From Actinacidiphila oryziradicis (GTDB lineage Bacteria > Actinomycetota > Actinomycetes > Streptomycetales > Streptomycetaceae), in contig NZ_SUMC01000039.1 of assembly GCF_005047355.1 (NCBI RefSeq), positions 1 to 64,000 of the forward strand: a stretch of 64,000 nucleotides of DNA, given 5' to 3'. Shown in pieces: positions 52,753-62,118 of the stretch (position 1 is its first letter; each line of letters begins with the position of its first letter). A program made the position numbers and the translations under genes. The notes beneath the pieces were generated by a model. The model was not told where the DNA came from and ran no database searches. It saw only the letters and a program-made list of their open reading frames with translations.

Positions 52753-53681
52753 ATGGCTGAACTGAAGATTCCGGATTGGATCGCGAGCAGCGCCGTGGCA
52801 ACCGCTTCGATGCGCGCATACGAAGGCACGAGGGCCGATGCGCTCTTCGACGACCTGCTGGCCCGGCTGCTTGTCTCCTCCTAGCAGGAGGTGCCCGCCG
52901 AGCAGCGCGGGTACCTCGCCGACGGCGTGCACGCCACCTCGTCACTGACCCAGGTCATGGGCGAGTACGTCACCGTCCGTACACGCTTTTTCGACACCTA
53001 CCTGAAGGCGACGGCCCAGGCCGGTGCCCGCCAGATCGTGCTGCTGGGCTCCGGTCTCGACGCCCGGGCCTACCGGATGCAGTGGCCGGCCGGTACTCGG
53101 ATCTTCGAGATCGACACACCCGAAGTCCACGCCTTCAAGGACGAGTTGGCGCCAGGAGCGGCCTGACGGCGACGGCTGAGCGGGTCACGATCGACTCGGA
53201 CGCGACGGGAAACTGGCGCGAGTTGATCGCCGCAGCAGGGTTCGACCACTCCCAGCCCTCCTCATGGCTGCTCGAGGGGCTGCTGTTCTACCTCGACCGT
53301 GAGACGGGTGACGCGATCGCCGCCGACATTGCCGCGAGCCCGGCGCCGGCCACGTGGCTGGCGGGTGACTACGTGACCGTGACACCGGAGCAGCGGGCGG
53401 AGATGGCCGCCCACCACCGCGAGAACGGGGAGGAGTCCCAGGACTCCGGCGACGGGAACATTGTCGACGGCCTCCTCCCGCACACCGCGCCTGGTCCGGG
53501 AGTCCCACCGGCCCAGTGGCTGTCGCAGGCGCGGTGGGAAGTCACGGAGTCGACCTTCGCGGAGCACGGTAGTCTGATCGACCGCCGCGTCCCCGACCAC
53601 TGGGACCCGAAGCGCGGTGGTGACGACATGTGGATGTTCCACGCCCGAAGGATGCAGGGAAGTCCGGCCGGGAGCCGATGA
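52753..53681 (+). pseudogene. SAM-dependent methyltransferase, interrupted
   Basis: ATG 52753 gives MAELKIPDWIASSAVATASM, then TAG at 52882 interrupts a frame that continues QIVLLGSGLDARAYRMQWPA and FEIDTPEVHAFKDELA. Near 53155 the frame shifts, with loss of an expected segment, to WLLEGLLFYLDRETGDAIAA and RVPDHWDPKRGGDDMWMFHA, stop 53681. These are the motifs of the LCM-like methyltransferase family (TIGR00027). A TetR gene follows 20 bp downstream. Non-functional as written. Confidence 0.75.
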
Positions 53682-53700
53682 GGAAGGATCGCACGGTGCG

Positions 53701-54276
53701 ATGGCGAAGCTGAGCGATCAACGTATCCACGACCGTCGGAACGCGATCATTGAGGGCGCCAAGGCGGTGTTCGCCGCACAGGGGTTCACCGAGACTTCAA
53801 TGGCCGACATCGTCCGGGCGGCGGGTGTGGCGACCGGCACCGTGTACCGGTACTTCGACAGCAAGGAAGCGGTCGTGATGGCGGTGAGCGAGAGCGCCAT
53901 GGGCTCTCGCTACGACTCCGAGGACGCCCCGCCGGCCCTGCCCGATGCGATCGAGGCCCTGATCGGGGCCTCGACCGATCGGCGCCGTGGTCGTCTGAGC
54001 AACCAGGTCTGGGGCCAGGCCGCCGCCTCCTCCGCGCTGCAGGCGATGATCGCCGACCGGCACGCCGCAGTGAGCCGATGGCTGGCCCGCTCCATCGACC
54101 GGCACCACCTGGACGAGCCCGGCCACGTCGCCCCGACCGAACCCAGCCCCCAGGCCCTGCACCGCGCGGAGGTCATCATCTGCGCGATCAGCGGCCTTCA
54201 GCAACGCATCGCCGAAGGCGTCAACATGGACGTGACCGCCTTCAGCGCGTCCCTCCTCGCCTGGGCGGCGCTCTGA
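53701..54276 (+). CDS. TetR family regulator
   Basis: 191 residues from ATG 53701. HTH: RRNAIIEGAKAVFAAQGFTE, then IVRAAGVATGTVYRYFDSKE. The C-terminal domain is helical and alanine-rich, with RAEVIICAISGLQQRIAEGV. It is downstream of the broken methyltransferase gene and intact, so it may still bind the TGAACGTTCA palindromes and repress the divergent SDR gene. Confidence 0.85.
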   Translation: MAKLSDQRIHDRRNAIIEGAKAVFAAQGFTETSMADIVRAAGVATGTVYRYFDSKEAVVMAVSESAMGSRYDSEDAPPALPDAIEALIGASTDRRRGRLSNQVWGQAAASSALQAMIADRHAAVSRWLARSIDRHHLDEPGHVAPTEPSPQALHRAEVIICAISGLQQRIAEGVNMDVTAFSASLLAWAAL

Positions 54277-54335
54277 GGTCCAGCGCGGGGCGGGTCACCG
54301 AGGACCCCGGTTCGGTCAGCCGCACCTCGGGCTTC

Positions 54336-55190
54336 GTCAGGTGCGCATCGCCTGGGGCGACCAGCACGGCATCTTGCGCGGGAAGAGCCTTGAGGTCGGC
54401 CACTTTCTGTCCACCTTACGCAGCGGCAAGGACTTCCAGACCGCGACCTTGATTTTCGACACAACGAACAACCCGGTTGTGCCGCCCTTCGGGGCCGACG
54501 CTCTTGGCGATCCACGGATGACGGGGCTGCCCGACGGCGTGCTTGTGCCTGATCCGCTTACGTTCAAGGTACTGCCGTGGCTCGATCGGACCGGTTGGGT
54601 CCTCTCCAACCTCTACTACCAGTCGGGGGAGCGCGTACCGTTGACACCAGTGGCATCCTGCAGGACCAGGTGGGCAGGCTGGCTCAGGACGGGTACGAGT
54701 TCGTCTCCGGCATCGAGCTTGAGTTCTACCTGACACGCCTTGACGACCCGAAGCTCACCTGGCAGGACGCGGGTCATCCGCCGGAGCCGCCGTCGGTCAG
54801 CCCGGTTGCCCATGGGTTCCAGTACCTGACCGAAACCAGGGGCGACGAGATCGACTCGATACTCTCCATCCTGCGGGGCAACATCGTCGACTTGGGGCTC
54901 CCGTTTGCCACCATCGAAGACGAATGGGGCCCTGGGCAGGTCGAGTTCACCTTCGATCCGCAGATCGGCACGGCGACAGCCGATACCGTCCTCCTGGTCC
55001 GATCGGCCATCAAGCAGCTCACCCGGCGCCATGGCTACCACGCCACCTTCATGTCACGCCCCGCCTTCCCGAACGCCTTCTCCAGCGGGTAGCACCTCCA
55101 CCAGTCGCTGCGTCGTGCTGACGTGTACAACGTGTTCGCCGCAACCGATGCCTGTCCCGCCCCGCTGCAGGAGGTCCTGGCCGCCGCCAA
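54336..55190 (+). pseudogene. Glutamine synthetase-like remnant
   Basis: Fragments of a GS-fold enzyme: IAWGDQHGILRGKSLEVGHF, TATLIFDTTNNPVVPPFG; then after a shift near 54640 GYEFVSGIELEFYLTRLDD (Glu metal ligands), WGPGQVEFTFDP and RHGYHATFMSRPAFPNAFSS. A TAG at 55093 stands where these enzymes have Trp in SSGWHLHQSL, since HLHQSL follows in frame. N- and C-termini are missing. Glutamine synthetase-like enzymes ligate ammonia or amines to glutamate; this one is dead. Confidence 0.7.
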
Positions 55191-55249
55191 GCGGTCGGGC
55201 ACCGGCACGGTGGGCGGGGGTGAGAGGCGGATTGAGGAAGACAGAGCCA

Positions 55250-55510
55250 GCTTGGCGGGTGTCCGGCCCGCTCGCCTGTCGGAAGGACGGGGTCCCTGCG
55301 GGTGCCGTGCTGCCGGAAGCTGACGGGCCGACCCCGCCACAATACTGTCCTGGCTCCCGCCTGGCCATCACCGGGACGGTCCTCTTCACCGCCCTCGCCG
55401 GCATGGTGCTGTGCCTGATCCGGCTGCGCGCGGACAGCTTTCTGCCCGCGATGGCCCTGCACTGGGCCGTCAACGCACTCGGCCATCTCACGTCGTTCCT
55501 GCTGCGCTGA
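55250..55510 (+). pseudogene. CPBP intramembrane protease, C-terminal fragment
   Basis: The last 60 residues read ITGTVLFTALAGMVLCLIRL, RADSFLPAMALHWAVNALGH and LTSFLLR, the final helices of CAAX/CPBP (Abi family) membrane proteases with the third motif histidine in ALHWAVNALG. The N-terminal catalytic Glu motif is absent. It is fused to glutamine synthetase debris. Confidence 0.6.
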
Positions 55511-55620
55511 CACCTGCCGGTCGGGAGGCGCTCGGCTTCAAGCAGCCGACGGGTGCCACCAACGTCCCGGAAGACCCATCGTCCGTGTATCGAAAATGGA
55601 TCTCGGCCCACGCATGACGA

Positions 55621-55636
55621 GATAGAACGTTCTATC
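55621..55636. promoter_or_regulatory. 16-bp palindromic operator GATAGAACGTTCTATC
   Basis: A perfect 16-bp palindrome with the GAACGTTC core. The following sequence to ATG 55660 closely copies the promoter of the TetR gene at 41809 (TTGCTAGCCT and a similar spacing to ATG). Confidence 0.6.
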
Positions 55637-55659
55637 GCTTCTTTTGCTAGCCTTACGCC

Positions 55660-55731
55660 ATGAGCCCGACCCCAGAAGCCGGCGGTGCCTCCGAAGTGGC
55701 GCCGGTCTGCCTCGACTCGGCACCGGCCTAG
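55660..55731 (+). pseudogene. TetR 5' fragment, relative of 41809 gene
   Basis: ATG 55660 gives MSPTPEAGGASEVAPVCLDS and stops at 55731. The first 12 codons parallel the repaired start of the TetR gene at 41809 (MHPTPEGGSASEA). Similarity ends at the GAA codon, so only the promoter and the first codons survive. The region to 55906 holds no further gene. Confidence 0.55.
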
Positions 55732-55906
55732 GCGGGCCTCGGCATCCGGCCCGCCGTTGGATTCCGCAGACGCGGAGCCGTCTCGCGACAGCTCTCTTCC
55801 TCTCCACGCTGTCTGGCCGCGATCCACTTCCGCGTCCCGTCGTCCGCCTCCGTCCAGCCGACCACTACAGGGGACGGGCGTGAGATCACCCGCCAAAGGA
55901 GACCAT

Positions 55907-57349
55907 GTGAATCCGCATCACGAATCGCTCTTCATCGGGGGACGGTGGGTGGCACCCGCGTCCGACGAGAAGATCACGGTCCTCGGTTCGAGCACCGAGG
56001 ACGTCCTCGGCAGCGTCCCGGCCGGCAACGAGAAGGACATCGACGTGGCCGTCGCCGCTGCCCGCGCCGCCTTCGACGATCCCGACGGCTGGGCCGCCTG
56101 GCAGCCGGCGCGGCGGGCGAACGCTCTCTGCCGCCTCGCCGATGCGCTCGAACGACGGATGGAGGCCATCACCCATGCCGTCAGCGCCCAGAACGGTATG
56201 ACGATCACGCTCTCCGAACAGGTCGAGGGCGCCCTCCCGACCACGCTGTTGCGGTACTACGCCGACCTGATCCGCGACAACCCGGGCGAGGACGTTCGCG
56301 ACGGGATGCTCGGTGCTCCCGTACACGTCCGCCGGGAACCCCTCGGCGTGGTGGCGGCCATCGTGCCCTGGAACGCCCCGCAGCTCCTCTCCGCGACCAA
56401 GTACGCCCCTGGCTTGGCCGCGGGGTGCACGTTCGTGCTGAAGCCGTCCCCGGAGACCGTGCTCGACGCGGTCCTCTTCGCGGAGGCCGTCGAGGAAGCG
56501 GATCTGCCGCCCGGCGTCATCAACATCGTCCCGGCCGGCCGGGAGGTCGGCGCGTACCTCGTCTCTCACCCTGACGTCGACAAGGTCGCCTTCACCGGTT
56601 CCACCGCGGCGGGTCGGCAGATCGCCGCGACCTGCGGCAGCCTCTTGCGTCCGGTGACACTGGAACTCGGTGGCAAATCGGCTGCCGTCATCCTCGACGA
56701 CGTCGATCTCAACACGGCGATCGCCGAACCGTTCTTCCTCGCGACGCTGCTGGCGAACGGCCAGGCATGCTTCGCCAGCACCCGCGTACTGGCTCCGCGA
56801 AGCCGCTACGACGAGGTCGTCGACGCAGTCGCGTCCTTGGTCAGCGGCCTGACCGTCGGAGACCCTCTCGACACCAGGACGCAGATCGGCCCGATGGCGA
56901 GCGCACGCCAGCGTGACCGGGTCGAGGGCTACATCGAGAAGGGCAAGACCGAAGGCGCCCGGCTGGTCGTGGGCGGCTCCCGGCCCACCGATCTCGCAAA
57001 GGGCTTCTACGTCACCCCGACCGTGTTCGCCGATGTCGACAACTCCCAGACCATCGCCCGCGAGGAGATCTTCGGCCCGGTACTGTCCGTCATCGCCTAC
57101 ACCGACGAGGACGATGCCGTCCGGATCGCGAACGATTCGGAATACGGCCTCGGCGGTTCCGTGTGGACGGACGACGACGAACGTGGCATGCGCGTCGCAC
57201 GCCGGATCCACACCGGAACCATCGGTCTGAACCACTACACGGTCGACCCGGCGGCACCCTTCGGCGGGGTCAAGGCCAGCGGACTGGGCCGGGAGTTCGG
57301 CCCGGAGGCACTGCACAACTACCAGCAGATCAAGTCCATCTACCGATGA
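55907..57349 (+). CDS. NAD(P)-dependent aldehyde dehydrogenase
   Basis: 480 residues from GTG 55907 (AAGGAG 6 nt upstream). PWNAPQLLSATKYAPGLAAG and VLKPSPETVLDAVLFAEAV form the cofactor site, FTGSTAAGRQIA the Rossmann turn, LELGGKSAAVILDDVDL holds general-base Glu-253, and NGQACFASTRVL the nucleophilic Cys-288. EIFGPVLSVIAYTDEDDAVR and the C-terminal PFGGVKASGLGREFGPEAL are standard. Oxidises an aldehyde to an acid; substrate unknown. Preceded by decayed regulator DNA and followed by a terminator. Confidence 0.92.
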   Translation: MNPHHESLFIGGRWVAPASDEKITVLGSSTEDVLGSVPAGNEKDIDVAVAAARAAFDDPDGWAAWQPARRANALCRLADALERRMEAITHAVSAQNGMTITLSEQVEGALPTTLLRYYADLIRDNPGEDVRDGMLGAPVHVRREPLGVVAAIVPWNAPQLLSATKYAPGLAAGCTFVLKPSPETVLDAVLFAEAVEEADLPPGVINIVPAGREVGAYLVSHPDVDKVAFTGSTAAGRQIAATCGSLLRPVTLELGGKSAAVILDDVDLNTAIAEPFFLATLLANGQACFASTRVLAPRSRYDEVVDAVASLVSGLTVGDPLDTRTQIGPMASARQRDRVEGYIEKGKTEGARLVVGGSRPTDLAKGFYVTPTVFADVDNSQTIAREEIFGPVLSVIAYTDEDDAVRIANDSEYGLGGSVWTDDDERGMRVARRIHTGTIGLNHYTVDPAAPFGGVKASGLGREFGPEALHNYQQIKSIYR

Positions 57350-57400
57350 CCACCACGCGGCGCCCCCTCCTGCCGTAAGCGGCAGCCCCAGCACAGGAGA

Positions 57401-57440
57401 GCCCTCGGTTGCCACAAGCTGTCGCGCGGCGACCGAGGGC
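57401..57440. terminator. Terminator after aldehyde dehydrogenase
   Basis: GCCCTCGGTTGCC and GGCGACCGAGGGC pair over 13 positions with one mismatch around a 14-nt loop, 50 bp after the stop codon. Confidence 0.7.
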
Positions 57441-57514
57441 ACCTGACGCCGGGGGGAGGACTCAGGGGAGTTGGCCGATGGTCTCGTCTCGCTGGCCATG
57501 ATGCTCACCACCAC

Positions 57515-57660
57515 TCACGCCACTGGCTCCTGCTTCGACACCTGAGCCCCGTAGACCTCCTCGAGGTGGGCCGAGATCTCCCCGTGCGTCAGCCTCTTCG
57601 TCGACAGCGACAGCACCATCTCGTCGATCCCGGTCAGCCGCCGCTGCCGCTTCTTTAGCC
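57515..57660 (-). pseudogene. IS256-family transposase fragment
   Basis: Minus-strand KRQRRLTGIDEMVLSLSTKR and LTHGEISAHLEEVYGAQVSK match the conserved region of IS256-type (mutator) transposases just before the first catalytic block. Only about 45 residues remain. Confidence 0.7.
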
Positions 57661-57818
57661 TCGATCCACCGACGCTCTTCGGAAATGATCTTCTGATGGT
57701 TTCTGGAGCCGGTTTCGGTGTGGTGTTTGCGTTTGGGCAGGTGGTATCTGCTGGTCTGTCCAGCTTTTCCACAAGTTAGGTTCCGGTTGGGCCCTGGCGG
57801 GCGGGACGGGCAGGGCTG

Positions 57819-59195
57819 TCAGGCTGGGGGTGGGCCGTGGACGGTGTCGAACAGGTGTGTCCAGGCGTGCTGCCAGGGCCAGTTGTGGGGCAGGTGCAGG
57901 GTGATGCGGCGTGCTGAGCGGGCGATCCGGGCCGGGATGTGGACCAGGTGGGCCCGGAGTGTGGCGGTGGTCGCCTTCGCGTGGAACGTCGAGGTCAGAG
58001 CGCCGGCGGCCCTCAGTAGGTTGTAGGTCATGGCCCACGGGTGAGCCAGGCCGCGTTGGCGTGGAAGTGTCCGGAGGGCAGGTGGGCCAGAGCGCCGGCT
58101 TTGCTGTCCGCGATGACCTGTTCCACTACCGCGTGGTGGCGGTGTTGTTGTTCGGCCTGGAGGGTGGGGGCGGGGTTGTCGGTGAAGAAGGGGTGGTAGC
58201 GCCAGACGGGAAAGAGCTCGCCCTGTTCGCCTATGGTGGCGGGTTTGGCCAGGTCACGGACCCGGCGCACGATCAGCCGGGCGGTGACCTGGTCCGCCTT
58301 CTTGCGGCCGGTGAAGGCGGTGTGGGCGGGTATCTCGGCGACTTCGGCGTCCGAGATGAGTTCACCGGTGTCGGGATCTTCCACCGCGTTCGGGTAACTG
58401 ATGTGCTGCCAGGACTCGTTGGGAATGCCGATGATGGCCCGTTTGATGGACGGGTTCATCCCGGTGGTGATCGAGAAGCAGGCGCCGGCCCGGCTGCAGG
58501 TGGCGACCACACCCGCGGTGTAGAACTTCGAGTCCGCCCGCAACAGGCGCATGCCGGTGCAGCCCGCCTCGACGGCGGTGGCCAGAGCCTCGGCCACGAG
58601 TGTCGGGGCGCCACGGACATCGGCGGCTTTGCCGCGGCGCATCCGGACCGTGGCGATCACCGGCCGCGAGTGCGGGGTACAGGGTGCAGGGTGCGGATGC
58701 CCTTGAACCGGCCGTACTCCGCCCCCTGCTTGGCCCGCCCGTAGACCCGCTTGTGAGTGGATCGACATCGATGAACGCCATCGTGTCCGCTCCGGGGAGC
58801 AGCGGGGTGTGCGCGGCCAGGTTCGCGAAGAACCGGCGGTGTACGGCGTGGAGTTGAAGGGCGTGGCCGTGGGTGAAGCCTCGCAGGAAGGTGCCCAGGG
58901 TGGAGGGGGCACGCAGGCCTGCGAACACGTTCGGCATCGCACCGTGCCGCAGGACACCGAGGTCGTCGATGCTGTCCGCGCCCGTGGCCATACCGCCCAC
59001 GATGCTGGTGACCTTGGCGTCCGCCGACGCACCCGCACCGTTGGTCCCCCCGGTCAGCTTCACCTTCTCGGCCACCAGCCGCGACAGGCCGCACCGCTCC
59101 GCCAGCCGCATCACCGGGAGGAGCCCCGCATACGCGATCAGATTCCGGTCGTCGAACACAGCGGAGACCGCCGCCGGGGTGTGGGAAACTTTCAT
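57819..59195 (-). pseudogene. IS1380-type transposase remnant (copy 2)
   Basis: From ATG 59195: VSHTPAAVSAVFDDRNLIAY, LVAEKVKLTGGTNGAGASAD, RAPSTLGTFLRGFTHGHALQ and the first catalytic region DTMAFIDVD. The frame then breaks near 58750, where VYGRAKQGAEYGRFKGIR is one frame over, and recovers at VIATVRMRRGKAADVRG, MRLLRADSKFYTAGVVATCS (second Asp), HHAVVEQVIADSKAGALAHL (Glu region). A last shift near 58030 leads to MTYNLLRAAGALTSTFHAKA and the end at 57819. Different subfamily from copy 1 at 50441, so not a recent duplication. Confidence 0.85.
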
Positions 59196-59499
59196 CTGAG
59201 AGGTGCCTTGCTTTTGTGCGTGATGGTTGTGTGGTAACTCCCATCATCGCAGGTCAGCAGGCACCTCTCTTCGATTCCCTATCCACAGGCCCAGGGACAG
59301 TCGGTGGATCGAGGTTTAATGGATGACGTGCAGGTTCCCCGAGGGCTTTGGAGAGCGGTCAAGATGCCCGTCAGCAGGTCAGCGGTGTACGTGACCCCCG
59401 TTTCGTAATCTCCAGGAATTTGCTAGTTAGAGGCCGCCCCACCTATCCGCGCGGCCTCTAACTCGGAGAAGTTCGCTGGGACTGCAGTAATCTCTGCGC
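59196..59499. other. Intergenic between IS remnant and integrase-like gene
   Basis: No gene. It contains CACAAAAGCAAGGCACCTCTC-type sequence repeated in opposite orientation near 59195-59215 and 59255-59265 (possible IS end) and the hairpin at 59426-59462. Confidence 0.4.
59426..59462. terminator. 12-bp hairpin upstream of integrase-like gene
   Basis: GTTAGAGGCCGC and GCGGCCTCTAAC form a perfect 12-bp stem with a 13-nt loop, about 40 bp before the zinc-ribbon gene. Either a terminator protecting the mobile cassette from outside transcription or an element end. Confidence 0.55.
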
Positions 59500-61266
59500 T
59501 TGTGTCAGTGCCAGGGGTGCACGGAATGGCGGAAGAAGCATCCTGGGCAGGGCGTATGTCTGCGCTGCCGTCACACGGGATACCTCAACTCCGATCGTCT
59601 GTGCCGGGCGTGTCTGCACGCTGTCCGGCTTGACGTCGACGCCGCGTGGGTCACCGACCCTGAAGGCGCCAGCCCGCGGAGCCGCCAGCTGATGTTCCTC
59701 TACTACGGCCTCGCCCCCACCCACGCCCAACCCCTGAAGAAGTACGGCAGGCGGACCGGCCGCACCGGCGTTGATCAGCGGGAAGCGGCTGCACTGGGTG
59801 GAACACATACGCGCGGCCGCGGCCCCGACGCGGGACGACCCTGCGGTCCTCCCACCCACTGTCCCGCGGCAGCTGCCGCTCTTCCCGGTCTGCCGGATGC
59901 TGTCCATCGATGTCTGCCGGCGCATCCTGCAGAGGCCGCTCGCTGGCTATAGCGACGTCGTCGAGCACACCGCGGCGTTCGCGCGGTCCGGGGCGGCCAG
60001 AGACGGCGCGTAGTCCGCGACGTCCGTGGCCGCTGCGGGCGGTCAGGTTCGCAGGAGAGGTTGTTCGAGGTCCGGCGAGACTGGCGCCCGGTGGCCGAGT
60101 TGGCGCGGCAGGATCTGTCGACGCTCACGGACTCGGCCAAGCGGCTGCTCGCCGACCTTGACAGCGTGATGAAGCAGGAGATGTGGTCCAAGGTCCCCGC
60201 CACCAAGACCCGACACGCGTTGACCGTCTTGGTGTCCTGGCTCGGCGCCGATGCCCCGCTGCTGGAGACCGACATCCGGGCGCTCGTCGACAACCGTCCC
60301 CTGAAGTTCAGCGGACGGCGGGTCACACAGTTTCTTGAAACCCGAGGGCTGCTGACCCCGGATGCCGAGTTCCGCCGGGACGCGCATCAGAAGCGATTGG
60401 AGGCCGGGCTCGCCGCACTGCCCAAGACGATCGCACAGGAACTCTCGGTCTGGATCAAGGTCGTGCGCGGAGAGGGCAAGTGGGAGCACACCGGCCGCAC
60501 CTACCGGAGCATTGTCCGCTACTGGCATGTCCTCGACCCGATCCTCAAGGGGTGGCTCGCGGACGGCATCGAGAGCCTGCGCGAGATCACCCGCGACGAC
60601 GCCGAGAGGGCCATCGCCACCCGTAAGGGGACGCCGGCCCGCTCGATCCACATCGTCCTGCGGAATGTCTTCGGGGCCCTTCGGCAAGAGGGCATGATCT
60701 TCCGCGATCCCACCCGTGGCCTCGTCTTCGCCGGAATCAACAAGACCCCGCCTTCCGTGCCCTCGGACCGGCTGGCCGGCGTCCTCAGCCATGCGCAGAA
60801 TGATTTCCAGCGCTTCGTGATGGTGTTGGTCTGCGTCCACGCCCTCAGCGGCACCGACATCCGCCGGCTGCTGCTCACCGACCTCGACCTTTCCCGTGAA
60901 CGGCTCATCATCCGGCGTCCCGGCAAACGGCACATCATCTACCTGGAGGAACTCACCTACCGCTGCGCCTCCGCGTGGCTCCGTGAACGTCACCGCCGCT
61001 GGGCGGTGACGACCAACCCGCATCTACTGATCAACCGATGGACCGCGGTAGACACCACTCACTCGCCCATCGGCACCACGTTCACCGCCATTTTCCGGCC
61101 CACCGGACTCACGATGCCGACGCTGCGGCAGGACCGGATCCGCGACGAGGCATTCGAGGTCGACGACCCGCTACATTTGATGCGCCTGTTCGGGATTTCC
61201 TCTCATACCGCGATGCGGTACATCAACGCGGCCCATCCTGAACGCACCGCAAAGCTGCCCCGCTAG
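59500..61266 (+). pseudogene. Zinc-ribbon integrase-like gene, second copy, frameshifted
   Basis: GTG/ATG-type start near 59500: CQCQGCTEWRKKHPGQGVCL, CRHTGYLNSDRLCRACLHAV give cysteine knuckles like those of the 26968 gene. After FLYYGLAPTHAQPLKKYGRR the frame shifts near 59770 (HWVEHIRAAAAPTRDD follows) and again near 59970. From 60061 it is open to 61266: LFEVRRDWRPVAELARQDLS, LREITRDDAERAIATRKGTP, GMIFRDPTRGLVFAGINKTP, VCVHALSGTDIRRLLLTDLD and LHLMRLFGISSHTAMRYINA. Order and motifs parallel the 26968 gene, so these are two members of one family, but no XRE or integrase partner accompanies this one. Confidence 0.7.
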
Positions 61267-61271
61267 CACCT

Positions 61272-61820
61272 GCCTGACAATGTCCTCGGCCGCATCGCCG
61301 AGGTCTGGTCGGACCGGTCGTCGGCCGGAACGGTGATCGTGCCGGTCAGCTGCTACGTGGCCAGCAGCCAGGCAAGGCTGCGGGCGTAGAGGCCGTTGCG
61401 CGTCCGCGCGACGCCATAGTCGGCCAGGAGCTGCTCGGTGGCGGCGTGGTCGCGTGCCGGGGGAAGGGGCTGTCGAGGGCAACGCCTTGGTGGCTGGTGT
61501 AGAGGATGCGCTGGGCTCCGGCGGCGACGGCGGCCTCGATGCCCACCTTACGCAGGGCGACTGAATCGTCGTGGGGGTCGTGGGAGGAGATGAGCGGGAC
61601 CTGCTCGGCGCCTTCGAAGGAGTGCTGCAGCGCGGCCAGGACCTCGTAGGACCCCTGGCGCACCCGCTCACCGCGGTCGGCGAAGTGTTGGGCTTCGGCG
61701 GCATCGCGGATGCTGAAGCCGATTCGCTCGGCGGGGATGCGCTCAGGAAGTTCGACGGCGGCGCCATGCAGTGCACCGGTCGCACCGGTGACTAGTGCCG
61801 TAACAGGCAACGTTCGCCGC
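61272..61820 (-). pseudogene. NmrA/quinone-reductase-like remnant
   Basis: Minus strand: ALVTGATGALHGAAVELPER, ERIGFSIRDAAEAQHFADRG, VRQGSYEVLAALQHSFEGAE and AGAQRILYTSHQGVALDSPF are those of NAD(P)H:quinone reductase 2-type atypical SDRs. Near 61450 the frame shifts (TEQLLADYGVARTRNGLYAR), then TAG near 61351 interrupts QLTGTITVPADD, and GDAAEDIVRQVLA follows in another frame. The 5' end stops at a MITE boundary. Dead gene. Confidence 0.7.
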
Positions 61821-61931
61821 ACCGGCCGAAGATCCGAGTACGTCCAGTACGAGGATCTTCGGCCGGCACGCCGAGAGCACGCACCGGACGCCGCTCCTTC
61901 ACGGGCAAACGTTGCCTGCCACGGCACTAGT
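61791..61931. mobile_element. 141-bp MITE with 24-bp terminal repeats
   Basis: Ends ACTAGTGCCGTAACAGGCAA (61791-61810) and, in complement, ACTAGTGCCGTGGCAGGCAA (61931-61912) agree at 22 of 24 positions over the full arms (61791-61814, 61908-61931). CTAG at both outer edges fits a 4-bp target duplication of the YTAR type known for IS701-family elements. Inside lies a perfect 14-bp stem (61822-61835 with 61853-61866). No coding capacity. It sits at the 5' end of the NmrA-like remnant. Confidence 0.7.
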
Positions 61932-62118
61932 GATCTTTTTCCACTTGGTGTCTGTGCCGACCCGGGGAGGACGGCCTCGTGCGGCGGGAGGGTGTGTGGG
62001 GTCCGTGAGCGGGCCGTTTCCAGGTCACAGGGAGTCGCGTCGGGTGAGGCGGTCCCCCGTGCTCAGCTTGCCGCGGGAGCCACATACGGCCAACTGAACC
62101 GCCGAGCAAAGAGACGCT

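Noticed and set aside
55886..57514. 542-residue frame opposite aldehyde dehydrogenase
   Set aside because: Shadow of a gene with all ALDH catalytic motifs; the antisense protein has no recognisable domain.
42075..61353. Genetic-code recoding of UAG
   Set aside because: The affected genes also carry frameshifts or truncations, intact genes here end in ordinary stops and no suppressor tRNA is visible, so simple decay is favoured.
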